Assembly (NCBI RefSeq): GCF_028294535.1
Contig: NZ_JAQBIE010000015.1
Coordinates: 1 to 64,000, forward strand
Direction: 5' to 3'
DNA: 64,000 nt
Source of the DNA: Paracoccus onchidii
GTDB taxonomy: Bacteria > Pseudomonadota > Alphaproteobacteria > Rhodobacterales > Rhodobacteraceae
Both the position numbers and the translations under genes were made by a program. Position 1 is the first letter of the stretch. The number at the start of each line of letters is the position of its first letter. Under the pieces are notes generated by a model. It was not told the DNA's origin. It did not search any database and saw only the letters and a program-made list of their open reading frames with translations. Below, piece after piece: positions 53,712 to 62,558 of this stretch.

Positions 53712-54718
53712 TTCGCGGACCTCAGATAGTTGATAGCGATTACAAGCACCAGAAAGCCACCCCAGACAGCATCGATCATAAAGTTCGACACCCGCATCAT
53801 CTGCAGCCCCGATGACAGGAAGGTCAGCGCCAGCAGGGCCAGAAGAACCCCCAGCACGCGGCCTTTGCCGCCAGCGGGGTTGGTGCCGCCCAATACGGCG
53901 ATCAGCACCGCTTGCAACAAATAGGAAGATCCGAAATCCGCCTTGGCCGAATTTGTTCGTCCCGACAGCAAGATTCCCGCAATCGCCGCCAGCACGCCGG
54001 AAAGCGCATAGCTGTAAAGGATCATGCGGCTACTGCGAATGCCGGCGAAAATTGCGGCGCGTGCGTTCGTGCCGATCAGCATCAGATTGACACCCAGATT
54101 GGTGCGGCGCAGCAAAATTGCGACAACGCTGGCCACGATGATCATGATCCAGAACGGCGTCGCCACCCCCAGCAGCTTGCCGGTTCCGATCCAGTTCCAG
54201 GTGGGGGGGTATCCGACGATCGCCGGGCCGCCGGTCAGAACCAGTGCCAGCCCGCCAAAGACCTGTCCGGTGCCGAGCGTTGCCAGAATGGGGATGATCC
54301 GCAGGCGGGAAATCAGGATGCCGTTCAGCAACCCCGCCGCCAACCCAACCATCAGGGCAATCATGACACCGGCAATGGTGTGCAGGATCAGCGCGGCACC
54401 GCCCGCACCCATCGTTTCGGCCACGATTGGGTTGCGAAAATAAACCCCGGCGGTGATCGCGGCCAGATTTGCAATGGCAACAACGGAAAGATCGATCCCG
54501 CCGGTCAGCATCGCGATCATCATGGCAATGCACAGGATGCCCAGTTCCGGCATCAGATAGGTCATGGATTCAAAGTTGTAATAGCTGAGGAACCGGCCTG
54601 AATTCAGAACGGTCATCAACACAAAGATCACCAACGTGACAATGATCAGCTGCGCGATCGCCGCGTCTCGGCCAAGAATTCGACCTAGCAAACGGGGTTC
54701 TGCGGATTTCGTGCTCAT
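53708..54718 (-). CDS. Ribose-type ABC transporter permease
   Basis: ATG 54718 gives 336 residues with about ten membrane segments and the CUT2 mark GGIDLSVVAIANLAAITAG (about 82-100). LGTGQVFGGLALVLTGGPAI and the C-terminal LLQAVLIAVLGGTNPAGGKG are also RbsC-like. A longer frame to 55042 overlaps the other permease gene. It is the second of two permeases, so the channel is likely a heterodimer. Confidence 0.92.
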   Translation of the reverse strand: MSTKSAEPRLLGRILGRDAAIAQLIIVTLVIFVLMTVLNSGRFLSYYNFESMTYLMPELGILCIAMMIAMLTGGIDLSVVAIANLAAITAGVYFRNPIVAETMGAGGAALILHTIAGVMIALMVGLAAGLLNGILISRLRIIPILATLGTGQVFGGLALVLTGGPAIVGYPPTWNWIGTGKLLGVATPFWIMIIVASVVAILLRRTNLGVNLMLIGTNARAAIFAGIRSSRMILYSYALSGVLAAIAGILLSGRTNSAKADFGSSYLLQAVLIAVLGGTNPAGGKGRVLGVLLALLALTFLSSGLQMMRVSNFMIDAVWGGFLVLVIAINYLRSAK

Positions 54719-54732
54719 GCGTCTGCTCCCGT

Positions 54733-55710
54733 TCAAACCAGTTTCTTGCGGTCGCGCCAGGCGGTGATCGCAGTGGCCGCAATGATGATCACCCCGACGA
54801 CAACCCGTTGCCAGGTCGTGTCGACCTTCATCAGGATCAGCGAATTCTTGACCATCACCAGGGTGAACACCCCGATCATCGTGCCCAGCACCGATCCGCG
54901 TCCGCCAAATATCGATGCTCCGCCCAGGACGACCGCGGCAATCACATCCAGTTCCAGCCCGATAAAGTCGCGCGGATTGGCCTGCCAGATCATCGAACTG
55001 TGCAGAAGGCCCGCAAACCCGGCAAGAAGACCCGCAGTGCAATAAACGAAAAAGATCGTTCTGCGGGTATTGATGCCTGCACGGCGTGCGGATTCCGCGT
55101 CGCCCCCATAGGCATAGATCGACCGCCCGATCATCGTGTATTTCAACATCAGATGGACCACGACCGCGATGGCCAGATACACCAGAACCATTGCCGTAAG
55201 ACCAACGGTTGCGCCGTTCTGGGCGGTTACGCTGACCAGATCCTGCTTGCCGAACTCGATCAGTTCCTTGGGCATCTTGTTGATATTCACGATTGATGTG
55301 CCCAGCAGGCCAAGGACCAGCCCCCGGATGATCGATGCCGTCCCCAAAGTGACGATCAGCGGGATCATCTTGAATCTGTCGATGATGACCGCGTTCAGCG
55401 CCCCAAGCGACATGCCGATGACGCAGGCCGCGATGAAGGGCAGCATTACCCCGTCATATCCAAGCGCCACCATGCTGCGGACGGTGATGTAAAGCGCCGC
55501 CACCGAGATGGCCGGGAATGAGACATCAATGCCGCCTGATATCATGATCAGCAAGACCCCAAGCGCCATGATGCCGATGACGACATTGGATTTGGCAAGG
55601 CTGAAAAGGTTGCTGACCCCCCAGAATGCCGGATTGACCAATCCGATTGCGAACATCACCAAAATCAGCACCAGGGCGATTACGGCTTCTGTCGATTGAA
55701 ATATTCTCAT
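54733..55710 (-). CDS. Ribose-type ABC transporter permease
   Basis: The 325-residue RbsC-like protein has about nine membrane segments, ISGGIDVSFPAISVAALYIT (about 57-76) and LDVIAAVVLGGASIFGGRGS (about 249-268). It starts 10 bases after the ATPase gene and ends 14 bases before the second permease. It works with the binding protein at 57309-58355. Confidence 0.92.
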   Translation of the reverse strand: MRIFQSTEAVIALVLILVMFAIGLVNPAFWGVSNLFSLAKSNVVIGIMALGVLLIMISGGIDVSFPAISVAALYITVRSMVALGYDGVMLPFIAACVIGMSLGALNAVIIDRFKMIPLIVTLGTASIIRGLVLGLLGTSIVNINKMPKELIEFGKQDLVSVTAQNGATVGLTAMVLVYLAIAVVVHLMLKYTMIGRSIYAYGGDAESARRAGINTRRTIFFVYCTAGLLAGFAGLLHSSMIWQANPRDFIGLELDVIAAVVLGGASIFGGRGSVLGTMIGVFTLVMVKNSLILMKVDTTWQRVVVGVIIIAATAITAWRDRKKLV

Positions 55711-55720
55711 CCGGGCCGCC

Positions 55721-57217
55721 TCAGTTCAGGGATTTCAGACTGTCGTTGATGCCGGCCTCGGTCATGTCGGCACCTGACAATTCGGCAACGAAGCGGCCTT
55801 CATGCATGACATGGATGCTGCTGCAATTTCCCACCAGTTCGGGCACATCGTCGGAAATCATGATCACCGCCAGCCCCTCGTTCCGGGCCAGGTCGCGGAT
55901 GATCCGATGGATCTTGGCCTTTGATCCGACATCGACCCCGACCGTGGGCCCGTTCAGGATCAGGATCTTCGCACCGGTCAACAGCCACCGGCCCAACATC
56001 ACGCGTTGGGCATTGCCGCCCGACAGATTGCCGACAGCCGTATCCGCCGACGGTGCCGCGATCTGCATGGCGTCAAACATTTCCTCGGTGCGGTTGCGCA
56101 TCCGTGCATGATCAAGAAACAGACCTTTTCTCAGGCGTTCCAGAATACTGACAACCATATTGCGTTCGATCGATTGCGTCAGGAACAGCCCCTCGCTCAG
56201 CCGATCTTCGGGGACATATGCCACCCCAAGAGCGATTGCCTGCTGGACCGAACGTGGAAACTGGTCTTTGCCGTTGATCACGATCTGGCCGCTGGCGGCT
56301 GGCTCCATTCCGAACAACGCGCGCGCAAATTCCGTGCGACCGGACCCGATCAGGCCCGATATGCCGACGATTTCCCCCGGCCGGATCGTCAGATCCACAT
56401 CCGAGACGCTATCTGGAACACGCAAACCCGAAACCTGCAGAACCGGCGCTTTGTTCGAAGACAGCTGTGCCAGATAGGGTTCATCATTCAGTTCCAGCCC
56501 GGTCATGGCATGGGTGATCGATGCTTCGTCAAAGTCGCGCATATCGCCCTCGGCCACTTTGCGGCCGTTGCGAAAGACGGTCAGGCGTTCGGATATTTCC
56601 AGCATTTCCCGCATCTTGTGGCTGACAAACAGGACCGCGATTCCATGTGATTGGAGATCGCGCACAATATCGAACAGGGCATCCACCTCGTGGCGGGTAA
56701 GGGCGGTGGTCGGCTCATCCATCACGATAAGGCGGGCCTCGGCCAGAATGGCGCGGGCGATCGCCACGATCTGCTTGCCAGAGGTCGGCAAGGTTTCGAC
56801 ATCGGCATCGATATCGATGCGCACCCCCAGACGCTCCAGCACGTCGCGCGCCATTTGCCTTGCGCGGCGCCAATCCATCCGGGAACGCCCTTCAAGAATA
56901 TAGGTGTTGAGGGCGAGATTTTCGGCCACGGTAAGATTTCCAAACAGCGAAAAATCCTGATAGATCACCTGCACGCCCTTTTGCACCGCCTGGATCGGGT
57001 CAAGCTGGGTCACTGGCGTGCCATCAATAATGATTTCGCCTTCATCGGGCTGATAAATTCCGGACATCACCTTGATGATCGTGGACTTTCCAGACCCGTT
57101 CTCGCCGGCAAGACAATGGATTTCGCCGGGCCTGATCGATATCGACACATCGTCAAGGGCGCGCACGCCGCCAAAACGCTTGCTGATGTTGCGCAGTTCT
57201 ATCAAGGGTTCTGACAT
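55721..57217 (-). CDS. Ribose-type ABC transporter ATPase (RbsA-like, two NBDs)
   Basis: ATG 57217 gives 498 residues. The N-terminal domain has Walker A GENGSGKST (about 34-42), TSGKQIVAIARAIL and Walker B VMDEPTTAL. The C-terminal domain has a degenerate Walker A (GLIGSGRTE), signature LSGGNAQRV and a Walker B that reads LILNGPTVGVDVGSK instead of LILDEPTRGVDVG. The Asp and catalytic Glu are thus replaced by Asn and Gly, so only one site should hydrolyse ATP. One degenerate domain is common in CUT2 ATPases, and this variant may define a subfamily. Confidence 0.92.
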   Translation of the reverse strand: MSEPLIELRNISKRFGGVRALDDVSISIRPGEIHCLAGENGSGKSTIIKVMSGIYQPDEGEIIIDGTPVTQLDPIQAVQKGVQVIYQDFSLFGNLTVAENLALNTYILEGRSRMDWRRARQMARDVLERLGVRIDIDADVETLPTSGKQIVAIARAILAEARLIVMDEPTTALTRHEVDALFDIVRDLQSHGIAVLFVSHKMREMLEISERLTVFRNGRKVAEGDMRDFDEASITHAMTGLELNDEPYLAQLSSNKAPVLQVSGLRVPDSVSDVDLTIRPGEIVGISGLIGSGRTEFARALFGMEPAASGQIVINGKDQFPRSVQQAIALGVAYVPEDRLSEGLFLTQSIERNMVVSILERLRKGLFLDHARMRNRTEEMFDAMQIAAPSADTAVGNLSGGNAQRVMLGRWLLTGAKILILNGPTVGVDVGSKAKIHRIIRDLARNEGLAVIMISDDVPELVGNCSSIHVMHEGRFVAELSGADMTEAGINDSLKSLN

Positions 57218-57270
57218 GGAACTTCCGTGTTGTTGTGGCAGGCACCGCATTCACGGGGGGCACTGCGATG

Positions 57271-57293
57271 GCGGGTCCGGCTGACGGACCCGC
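57271..57293 (-). terminator. Intercistronic hairpin after binding-protein gene
   Basis: GCGGGTCCG (57271-57279) pairs perfectly with CGGACCCGC (57285-57293), 15 bases after the binding-protein stop on the minus strand and before the ATPase gene. Likely attenuator or 3'-end stabiliser. Confidence 0.6.
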
Positions 57294-57308
57294 GCGTCAT
57301 CAGAAAGA

Positions 57309-58355
57309 TCAGAAGTCGTATTGATCCATGTTCTCGGCGGTTACGCCGACCCAACCAGCGCCATAAAGCAGGTTGGGTTTTTCGGCATCGGGCGCAATCA
57401 GGGATTCATACCCCACAAGACCCAGGTCCAGTCCGGCGGCAATCTGGTCCTGCTTTCCTTCAAGCGCAGCAACAGCCAGCATGTTCATCGCATACCCTGC
57501 GACCGCCGGGTCCCAGAACTGAATGTACTGGATATCGCCATTTGCCAGATATTCACCCGCGACCGAGGGCAGGCCGGTTCCTGAAAAGAACACCTTGTCC
57601 TTCAATCCGCTTTCCGCGATCAGGCGCCCCGCACCTGCCGAAGTCGGCATCGGCGCACCCAGGATCCCCGTGATGTCGGGATAGGTGGTCATCGCTTCCT
57701 TCAGTTTGGTATAGTCTGTCGCAGCGTCATCATAGGTTTCCAGCCGGTCACCGACCATTTCCATATCAGGGAAGTTTTCTTCCTGATATGCAACCGCGCC
57801 ATCGATCCATTCCATCTGGCTCTTGGAGGTCAGTGAGCCGACGGTGGTGACATATTTGCCTTTTCCACCCGTGAAGGCGCCAAGTTCTTTCATAAGGTTC
57901 GCGCCATAGGCGTGGTTGTCAAAGGCTTCCAGATCGTAATCGGTGTTTTCGAGATTGGATGCCTCGTGCGAGATCACCACGATTCCGCGTTCGCGGGCCT
58001 TCTTCAGCACCGGTTCCAGGGCTTCGACGGAAAACGGCACGACTGCAATGGCATCGACGCCTTGCGCGATCAGGTTCTCGACCAGTTGCACCTGTGCGGC
58101 GGCGTCCGCCTGGCTGGGCCCGACCATCCAGACGTCATGGCCGGTTTCGTCCTTGAACTGTTCAACCCCGTCGCGCATCCGGTCGAACCAGGCGATTCCG
58201 TCGACCTTGACCACAGTCGCGATGGTATATTTCTGGTCGTCCTTGGTTGCGATCAGGTCCTGATTGATCTTGGACGTGTCGACGATTTCCTGGGCGATGG
58301 CGGGTGCGCTCAGACATGCCAAAGCCAGCGATGCCGATGTCAGCAGCGTTTTCAT
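57309..58355 (-). CDS. Ribose/AI-2-type solute-binding protein
   Basis: The 348-residue protein has a signal peptide cleaved after PAIA (about residue 21) and a periplasmic-binding-protein fold of the RbsB/LsrB class. Marks are TIATVVKVDGIAWFDRMRDG (about 44-63), DAIAVVPFSVEALEPVL (about 100-116) and VVISHEASN (about 125-133). The sequence is nearer to autoinducer-2/rhamnose binders than to classical RbsB. The operon (DeoC, kinase, mutarotase) suggests deoxyribose or a deoxyribonucleoside-derived sugar. It heads the operon and diverges from a DeoR regulator. Confidence 0.88.
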   Translation of the reverse strand: MKTLLTSASLALACLSAPAIAQEIVDTSKINQDLIATKDDQKYTIATVVKVDGIAWFDRMRDGVEQFKDETGHDVWMVGPSQADAAAQVQLVENLIAQGVDAIAVVPFSVEALEPVLKKARERGIVVISHEASNLENTDYDLEAFDNHAYGANLMKELGAFTGGKGKYVTTVGSLTSKSQMEWIDGAVAYQEENFPDMEMVGDRLETYDDAATDYTKLKEAMTTYPDITGILGAPMPTSAGAGRLIAESGLKDKVFFSGTGLPSVAGEYLANGDIQYIQFWDPAVAGYAMNMLAVAALEGKQDQIAAGLDLGLVGYESLIAPDAEKPNLLYGAGWVGVTAENMDQYDF

Positions 58356-58416
58356 GCGTTTCTCCTCCTCATGCGCGATTCTGGTCCGGGGTGATCGGCG
58401 TCAGGTTGCGCGGTGT

Positions 58417-58440
58417 ATATTGATCAGATCGATTCAATAT
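58417..58440. promoter_or_regulatory. Inverted repeat between the binding-protein and deoR genes
   Basis: ATATTGA (58417-58423) and TCAATAT (58434-58440) form a perfect inverted repeat with a 10-base spacer. It is followed by TGTATTCATTCAAAAC, giving a further ATTCAAAA-like half-site. It lies in the divergent promoter region and is the likely binding site of the DeoR protein. Confidence 0.55.
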
Positions 58441-58503
58441 GTTTGTATTCATTCAAAACACGATGCGCCGAGTCAACCCAAACTTTTCCCTTTCACGCGG
58501 ATC

Positions 58504-59268
58504 ATGTCCGAAGAAGGGTTGGCAACGTGCACGTCAGGTCGGAGAGGTAAGGTGGGCAGACCATCGGGACGCAGCCTGCGCGTCGAGGAAATGAAGAAGC
58601 TGTGCGCCTCTGGGGCCATTGTCCATATCGGCGAGGCGGCGCGGCAATTGCAGACCTCGGAAATCACCATTCGCCGCGATTTGAGCGGTCAGGACAGCGG
58701 GCTGCTTTGTCTGGGCGGCTATATCATGTTCGCGGAAGGGGCGGGTGAGCGCTATTCGCTGTCGCGCGCGCAAGATACCAACGCCGGCGAAAAGCAGAGG
58801 CTGGCAAGGAAAGCCGCGAAGCTGATCGAACCCGGTGATACGATTTTCATCGATTGCGGTTCGACATTGCAATATCTGGCCGCTGCGGTTCCTGAAGATG
58901 CGAATGTAACCGTGGTGACGCAGGCCCTGAACATCGCCGACGAAATAGCCAAGCGCCGTGGCGTCAGCCTTATTCTGTTGGCCGGTCATTACCACCCGGA
59001 AAGCGGCAGCTTCAGTTCCCAGACTGCGTTGGACATGCTGGCCGAAGTAAATATCACGAAAGGGTTCTTTTCAGCCGCCGGTGTGCATGAAAGGGCAGGC
59101 GTGACCTGTTTCCATTTCCACGAGGTCGCGGTCAAGCGCCATGCCATCCGGCGGTCGCACAGGCGTATCCTGGTCTGTGATCCTTCGAAGCTGGGGCGTT
59201 CGCGCCCGGCGACCTTCGGGGATCTGAGTGATTTCGAGATCTGGATCGGCCAGCCCGGTTCAGGCTGA
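58504..59268 (+). CDS. DeoR-family regulator of the deoxyribose-type operon
   Basis: ATG 58504 gives 254 residues; a frame from 58264 would start inside the binding-protein gene. The N-terminal helix-turn-helix (GEAARQLQTSEITIRRDLSG, about 46-65) has the ITIRRDL recognition-helix pattern of DeoR/GlpR. The sugar-phosphate-sensing domain shows IFIDCGSTLQYLA (about 117-129) and a C-terminal ILVCDPSKLGRS. It is divergent from the transporter operon. Deoxyribose 5-phosphate is a likely effector by analogy with E. coli DeoR. Confidence 0.88.
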   Translation: MSEEGLATCTSGRRGKVGRPSGRSLRVEEMKKLCASGAIVHIGEAARQLQTSEITIRRDLSGQDSGLLCLGGYIMFAEGAGERYSLSRAQDTNAGEKQRLARKAAKLIEPGDTIFIDCGSTLQYLAAAVPEDANVTVVTQALNIADEIAKRRGVSLILLAGHYHPESGSFSSQTALDMLAEVNITKGFFSAAGVHERAGVTCFHFHEVAVKRHAIRRSHRRILVCDPSKLGRSRPATFGDLSDFEIWIGQPGSG

Positions 59269-59290
59269 CCGACTTCGTGTTCCCGACGCG

Positions 59291-60325
59291 TCAGTAACGG
59301 CCCGCCATCTCGACCAGTGTCAGGGGCCGAATGCGGGATGCATGTCCTGCCGTGCCGAACGCCTCGAAACGGTTGCGACAGATATCCGCCATCATCTCCA
59401 TCGCGGGTTTCAGATATTTGCGCGGATCGAACTCGGCCGGATCGCGGGCCAATGTCCGCCGGATCGCCGCAGTCATTGCCAGCCTGTTATCGGTGTCGAT
59501 GTTCACCTTGCGCACACCGGATCTGATGCCGCGCTGGATTTCCTCGACCGGGACACCCCATGTCGGGCGAATGTCCCCGCCATAGCTGTTGATGATTGCT
59601 TGCAGATCTTCGGGAACCGAGCTGGAACCATGCATCACCAGGTGGGTGTTGGGGATGCGCGCATGGATTGCCTCGATCACATGCATGGCCAGAATCTGAC
59701 CGTCGGGCTTGCGGGTGAACTTGTAGGCCCCGTGGCTGGTGCCCATAGCAACGGCCAACGCGTCTACGCCGGTATCGGCCACAAAACGCGCCGCTTCGTC
59801 GGGGTCGGTCAGCAACTGGTCTTCGGACAGTTTTTCGGTCGCGCCGTGGCCATCTTCCTGATCGCCCATACCGGTTTCCAGGCTGCCCAGAACGCCCAGT
59901 TCACCTTCCACCGAAACGCCGCAGGCATGGGCCATTTCCACCACGCGGGCGGTGATGTCGCGGTTGTAATCGTAGTCGGCAGGCGTTTTCCCATCGGATT
60001 TCAGGCTGCCATCCATCATGACGCTGGTGAAGCCGTTCTGGATTGCGGTCGCGCAGGTCGACAGGCCGTTGCCGTGATCCAGATGCATGCAAACAGGGAT
60101 TTCGGGAAAGGCGCGCGCAAACCCCGCGATCAACCCCGCCAGGACAAGATCATTGGCATAGGACCGCGCGCCGCGGCTGGCCTGAAGGATAACCGGGCTG
60201 TCGGTGGCCTGGGCGGCCTGCATCACTGCAAGCCCTTGTTCCATGTTGTTGATATTGAACGCAGGCACGGCATAGCCGTGTTCGGCCGCGTGATCCAAAA
60301 GTTGGCGAAGCGTGATCATTGCCAT
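59291..60325 (-). CDS. fba: Class II fructose/sedoheptulose-bisphosphate aldolase (Calvin type)
   Basis: The 344-residue zinc aldolase shows [18 protein letters not shown] (about 21-38) and the metal-binding [14 protein letters not shown] (about 77-90). [14 protein letters not shown] (about 138-151), [11 protein letters not shown] (about 192-202) and [12 protein letters not shown] (about 228-239) follow. This is the CbbA/CfxA subtype, which accepts both fructose and sedoheptulose bisphosphate. It ends an operon with an EryH/EryI-like pair and FBPase, where condensation of erythrose 4-phosphate with dihydroxyacetone phosphate would make sense. There are no RubisCO genes here. Confidence 0.94.
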   Translation of the reverse strand: MAMITLRQLLDHAAEHGYAVPAFNINNMEQGLAVMQAAQATDSPVILQASRGARSYANDLVLAGLIAGFARAFPEIPVCMHLDHGNGLSTCATAIQNGFTSVMMDGSLKSDGKTPADYDYNRDITARVVEMAHACGVSVEGELGVLGSLETGMGDQEDGHGATEKLSEDQLLTDPDEAARFVADTGVDALAVAMGTSHGAYKFTRKPDGQILAMHVIEAIHARIPNTHLVMHGSSSVPEDLQAIINSYGGDIRPTWGVPVEEIQRGIRSGVRKVNIDTDNRLAMTAAIRRTLARDPAEFDPRKYLKPAMEMMADICRNRFEAFGTAGHASRIRPLTLVEMAGRY

Positions 60326-60330
60326 GGCTG

Positions 60331-61308
60331 TTATCCTTTGTGGCCGGCGAGATAGGCGAGGATCGTTTCAACCTCGTCCTTTGCGCCAAAGATGAGGGGA
60401 GAAAATTCGTGCAAGCCCTGCGGTTGCCGATCAAGTATCGGCACTTGGCCGTCGCTTGCCGCGCCGCCTGCCTGCTCGATCAGAAACGCGATGGGTGCGC
60501 ATTCATAGACAAGCCGCAAGCGGCCGTCCTGATAGCCGGGCCGATGATCGGCAGGATAGAGAAACGCCCCCCCTTGCAGCAGGATGCGATGCAATTCTCC
60601 GACTGCTGCCGCCAACCAGCGCATGTTGAAATTGCGTTGGCGCGGACCGTCGGCACCGGCCCGCAGATCGCGCAGCCAGGCCTGCAGCCCGGCGGACCAG
60701 TGCCGTTCATTCGAGGCATTGTAGGCGATGGTCGTAGCTTGTGGTTTCAGCGTGACGTTCTGATGCGTCAGGCGGAATTGACCCGCTTCACCGTCATAGG
60801 TCGCGATCTGAACACCGTTTCCCGTAGACCAGCCAAAATCCAGCGAATGGCCGAATGAAGCGTATCCCGCGGCGATGATCTCGCGACCGGGGCGTTGGAA
60901 GCCGTCTTCCGCGGCCGGAAGGACCGAGAACAACATTCCCAATGGCGCGCCGATTCCAATGCTTCCGGAACCGTCGATCGGATCAATGGCCACATCATAT
61001 GCGCCGTCGGGGGCGAGGATCGCGATGTCTTCCGCTTCTTCGGACAACACTTGGCGCACACCCGTGTCACGCAATGCGGCAAGCATGTGGTGATGCGCCG
61101 CAAGATCCAGCGCCTTTTGCTTGTCGCCGCTGTCATTCACGCCGACAATCGAAGCAGGGTCGCCATGCAGCCTGCCCGCCGCCAGCCGCGCGGCCAGCGG
61201 AGGCAGCGCGTTGGCAATGGCCAGAACAACGCTTTCACGCCCCGGTTGCGTCAGGGCATCGGCTAACGGGCGGCCCGTCGCGGGGCCGTCATTTGGCAGG
61301 GTCAGCAT
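60331..61308 (-). CDS. fbp: Class I fructose-1,6-bisphosphatase (possibly SBPase)
   Basis: The 325-residue protein has the FBPase fold with the metal site SEEAEDI (about 94-100) and [10 protein letters not shown] (about 113-122), RRNFN-like ...[20 protein letters not shown], and [18 protein letters not shown] (about 270-287). The metal motif differs from the usual DPLDGSSN, and the allosteric N-terminus is short. It hydrolyses the 1-phosphate of fructose- or sedoheptulose-bisphosphate. Placed 5 bases before fba, it would pull the aldolase product to the monophosphate. Confidence 0.9.
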   Translation of the reverse strand: MLTLPNDGPATGRPLADALTQPGRESVVLAIANALPPLAARLAAGRLHGDPASIVGVNDSGDKQKALDLAAHHHMLAALRDTGVRQVLSEEAEDIAILAPDGAYDVAIDPIDGSGSIGIGAPLGMLFSVLPAAEDGFQRPGREIIAAGYASFGHSLDFGWSTGNGVQIATYDGEAGQFRLTHQNVTLKPQATTIAYNASNERHWSAGLQAWLRDLRAGADGPRQRNFNMRWLAAAVGELHRILLQGGAFLYPADHRPGYQDGRLRLVYECAPIAFLIEQAGGAASDGQVPILDRQPQGLHEFSPLIFGAKDEVETILAYLAGHKG

Positions 61309-61326
61309 GGCAGATGGTTCCCGACC

Positions 61327-61788
61327 TCAGGCCTTGTTGTACTTGGCGTCAACGTCGTCGATGGCATTGACATTGCCGGCCGAACGGCCTGCGGCGTCAA
61401 AATTCATCGTCTCGGCCAGCCACGCATCGGCGATGGTCTTGGCGACCTCGGCCCCGATAACGCGGGCGCCCATGGTGATGATCTGGGCGTTGTTGGACAG
61501 GGCCGCGCGTTCAGCCGAATAAGTGTCATGGGTCAGGGCGGCACGAATGCCCGGCACCTTGTTTGCGGCAATGCACACGCCAATGCCGGTTCCGCAGACC
61601 AGAATGGCGCGGTCATATGTGCCATCCAGAACCTGCCCGGCCACGCGGTCAGACAGATTGGCATAAAAGGCATCGGGCCCGGCATCGGTGCGGCTGATTT
61701 CCGACACCTCGTGCTTGTCCTTCAGGTGGTCGGCCAGAACCTTGGCCAGACCTTCGCCGGCGCTGTCACCTGCAATTGCCAATTTCAT
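61327..61788 (-). CDS. RpiB/LacAB-family isomerase (EryI-like)
   Basis: ATG 61788, six bases after AAGGAG, is preferred to ATG 61803, whose own site would be missing. The 153-residue protein has the RpiB marks [10 protein letters not shown] (2-11), [20 protein letters not shown] (about 65-84) and [14 protein letters not shown] (about 97-110). RpiB paralogues next to a TpiA paralogue and a DeoR gene are EryI of Brucella and related tetrose enzymes, which isomerise erythrulose 4-phosphate to erythrose 4-phosphate. A plain ribose-5-phosphate isomerase role cannot be excluded. Confidence 0.87.
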   Translation of the reverse strand: MKLAIAGDSAGEGLAKVLADHLKDKHEVSEISRTDAGPDAFYANLSDRVAGQVLDGTYDRAILVCGTGIGVCIAANKVPGIRAALTHDTYSAERAALSNNAQIITMGARVIGAEVAKTIADAWLAETMNFDAAGRSAGNVNAIDDVDAKYNKA

Positions 61789-61799
61789 TCCTGTCTCCT

Positions 61800-62558
61800 T
61801 CATAGTTTCGCGGCGCAGCGCGCCAGAATGTCAAGATAACCCTCGACCTGCCAGGCCGAGCGTCCGATGAACAGCCCGTCAATATGCGGGCATTCAATCA
61901 GCTCTTCGCAATTTCCGGGGTTGACCGAGCCGCCATAAAGGCATGGCACCTTGCGCCCCAGCATCTGTTCCGCCACCGCAATGATTTCGGCTTGTCGGGC
62001 GTCGGCATAATCCGAAGAGGCGGGGATGCCGTTCACGCCGATTGCCCAGACCGGTTCATATGCCAGCAGGATTTCTGCACCATGCTGGTCCTTGCCCAGC
62101 TTGCCCAAAGCCCCGCGGACCTGGGTTTCCAGCACCTGCCGGGCACGTCCGGCCTCGCGTTCGGCCAATGTCTCGCCGATGCAGATCAGGGGAACCAAGC
62201 CGTGGCGCACGGCGGCTTCGGTCTTCAATCCGACGGTTTCATCGGTCTCGCCGAAATGCTCGCGCCGTTCGCTATGGCCCAGCTCCACGAGGTCCAGATT
62301 GCAATCGGTCAGCATCACCGGAGACACTTCCCCTGTCCAGGCACCTTGATCGTCCCAATGCATGTTCTGCGCGCCCACCTTGACCGAACTGTCGGCAAGC
62401 ATGGCCTTGACCTCGCGCACGGCCGTGAAAGGCGGGATGACGAAGCGTTGGATGCGTGGGTCGCGGCCGGCATCGGCGGCGGCCAGGCCTTGGGCAAACA
62501 TGCGGGCCTCGGCCAGGGTCTTGTTCATCTTCCAGCTGGTGCCGATCCAGAAGGTCAT
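61800..62558 (-). CDS. TpiA-family isomerase (EryH/LerI-like)
   Basis: The 252-residue protein keeps the triose-phosphate isomerase residues: [13 protein letters not shown] with Asn and Lys (about 6-18), ELGHSERR with His (about 91-98), AYEPVWAIG with catalytic Glu (about 163-171) and [13 protein letters not shown] (about 205-217). GTSWKMNKT instead of GNWKMN marks the second-type TpiA seen in erythritol loci (EryH, L-3-tetrulose-4-phosphate isomerase). Its start overlaps the deoR gene by 4 bases and it runs into rpiB. Ordinary TPI activity remains possible. Confidence 0.87.
   Translation of the reverse strand: MTFWIGTSWKMNKTLAEARMFAQGLAAADAGRDPRIQRFVIPPFTAVREVKAMLADSSVKVGAQNMHWDDQGAWTGEVSPVMLTDCNLDLVELGHSERREHFGETDETVGLKTEAAVRHGLVPLICIGETLAEREAGRARQVLETQVRGALGKLGKDQHGAEILLAYEPVWAIGVNGIPASSDYADARQAEIIAVAEQMLGRKVPCLYGGSVNPGNCEELIECPHIDGLFIGRSAWQVEGYLDILARCAAKL

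Noticed and set aside
59228-60355. 375-codon plus-strand frame opposite the aldolase gene
   Set aside because: Antisense to class II aldolase motifs; starts inside the convergent deoR gene.
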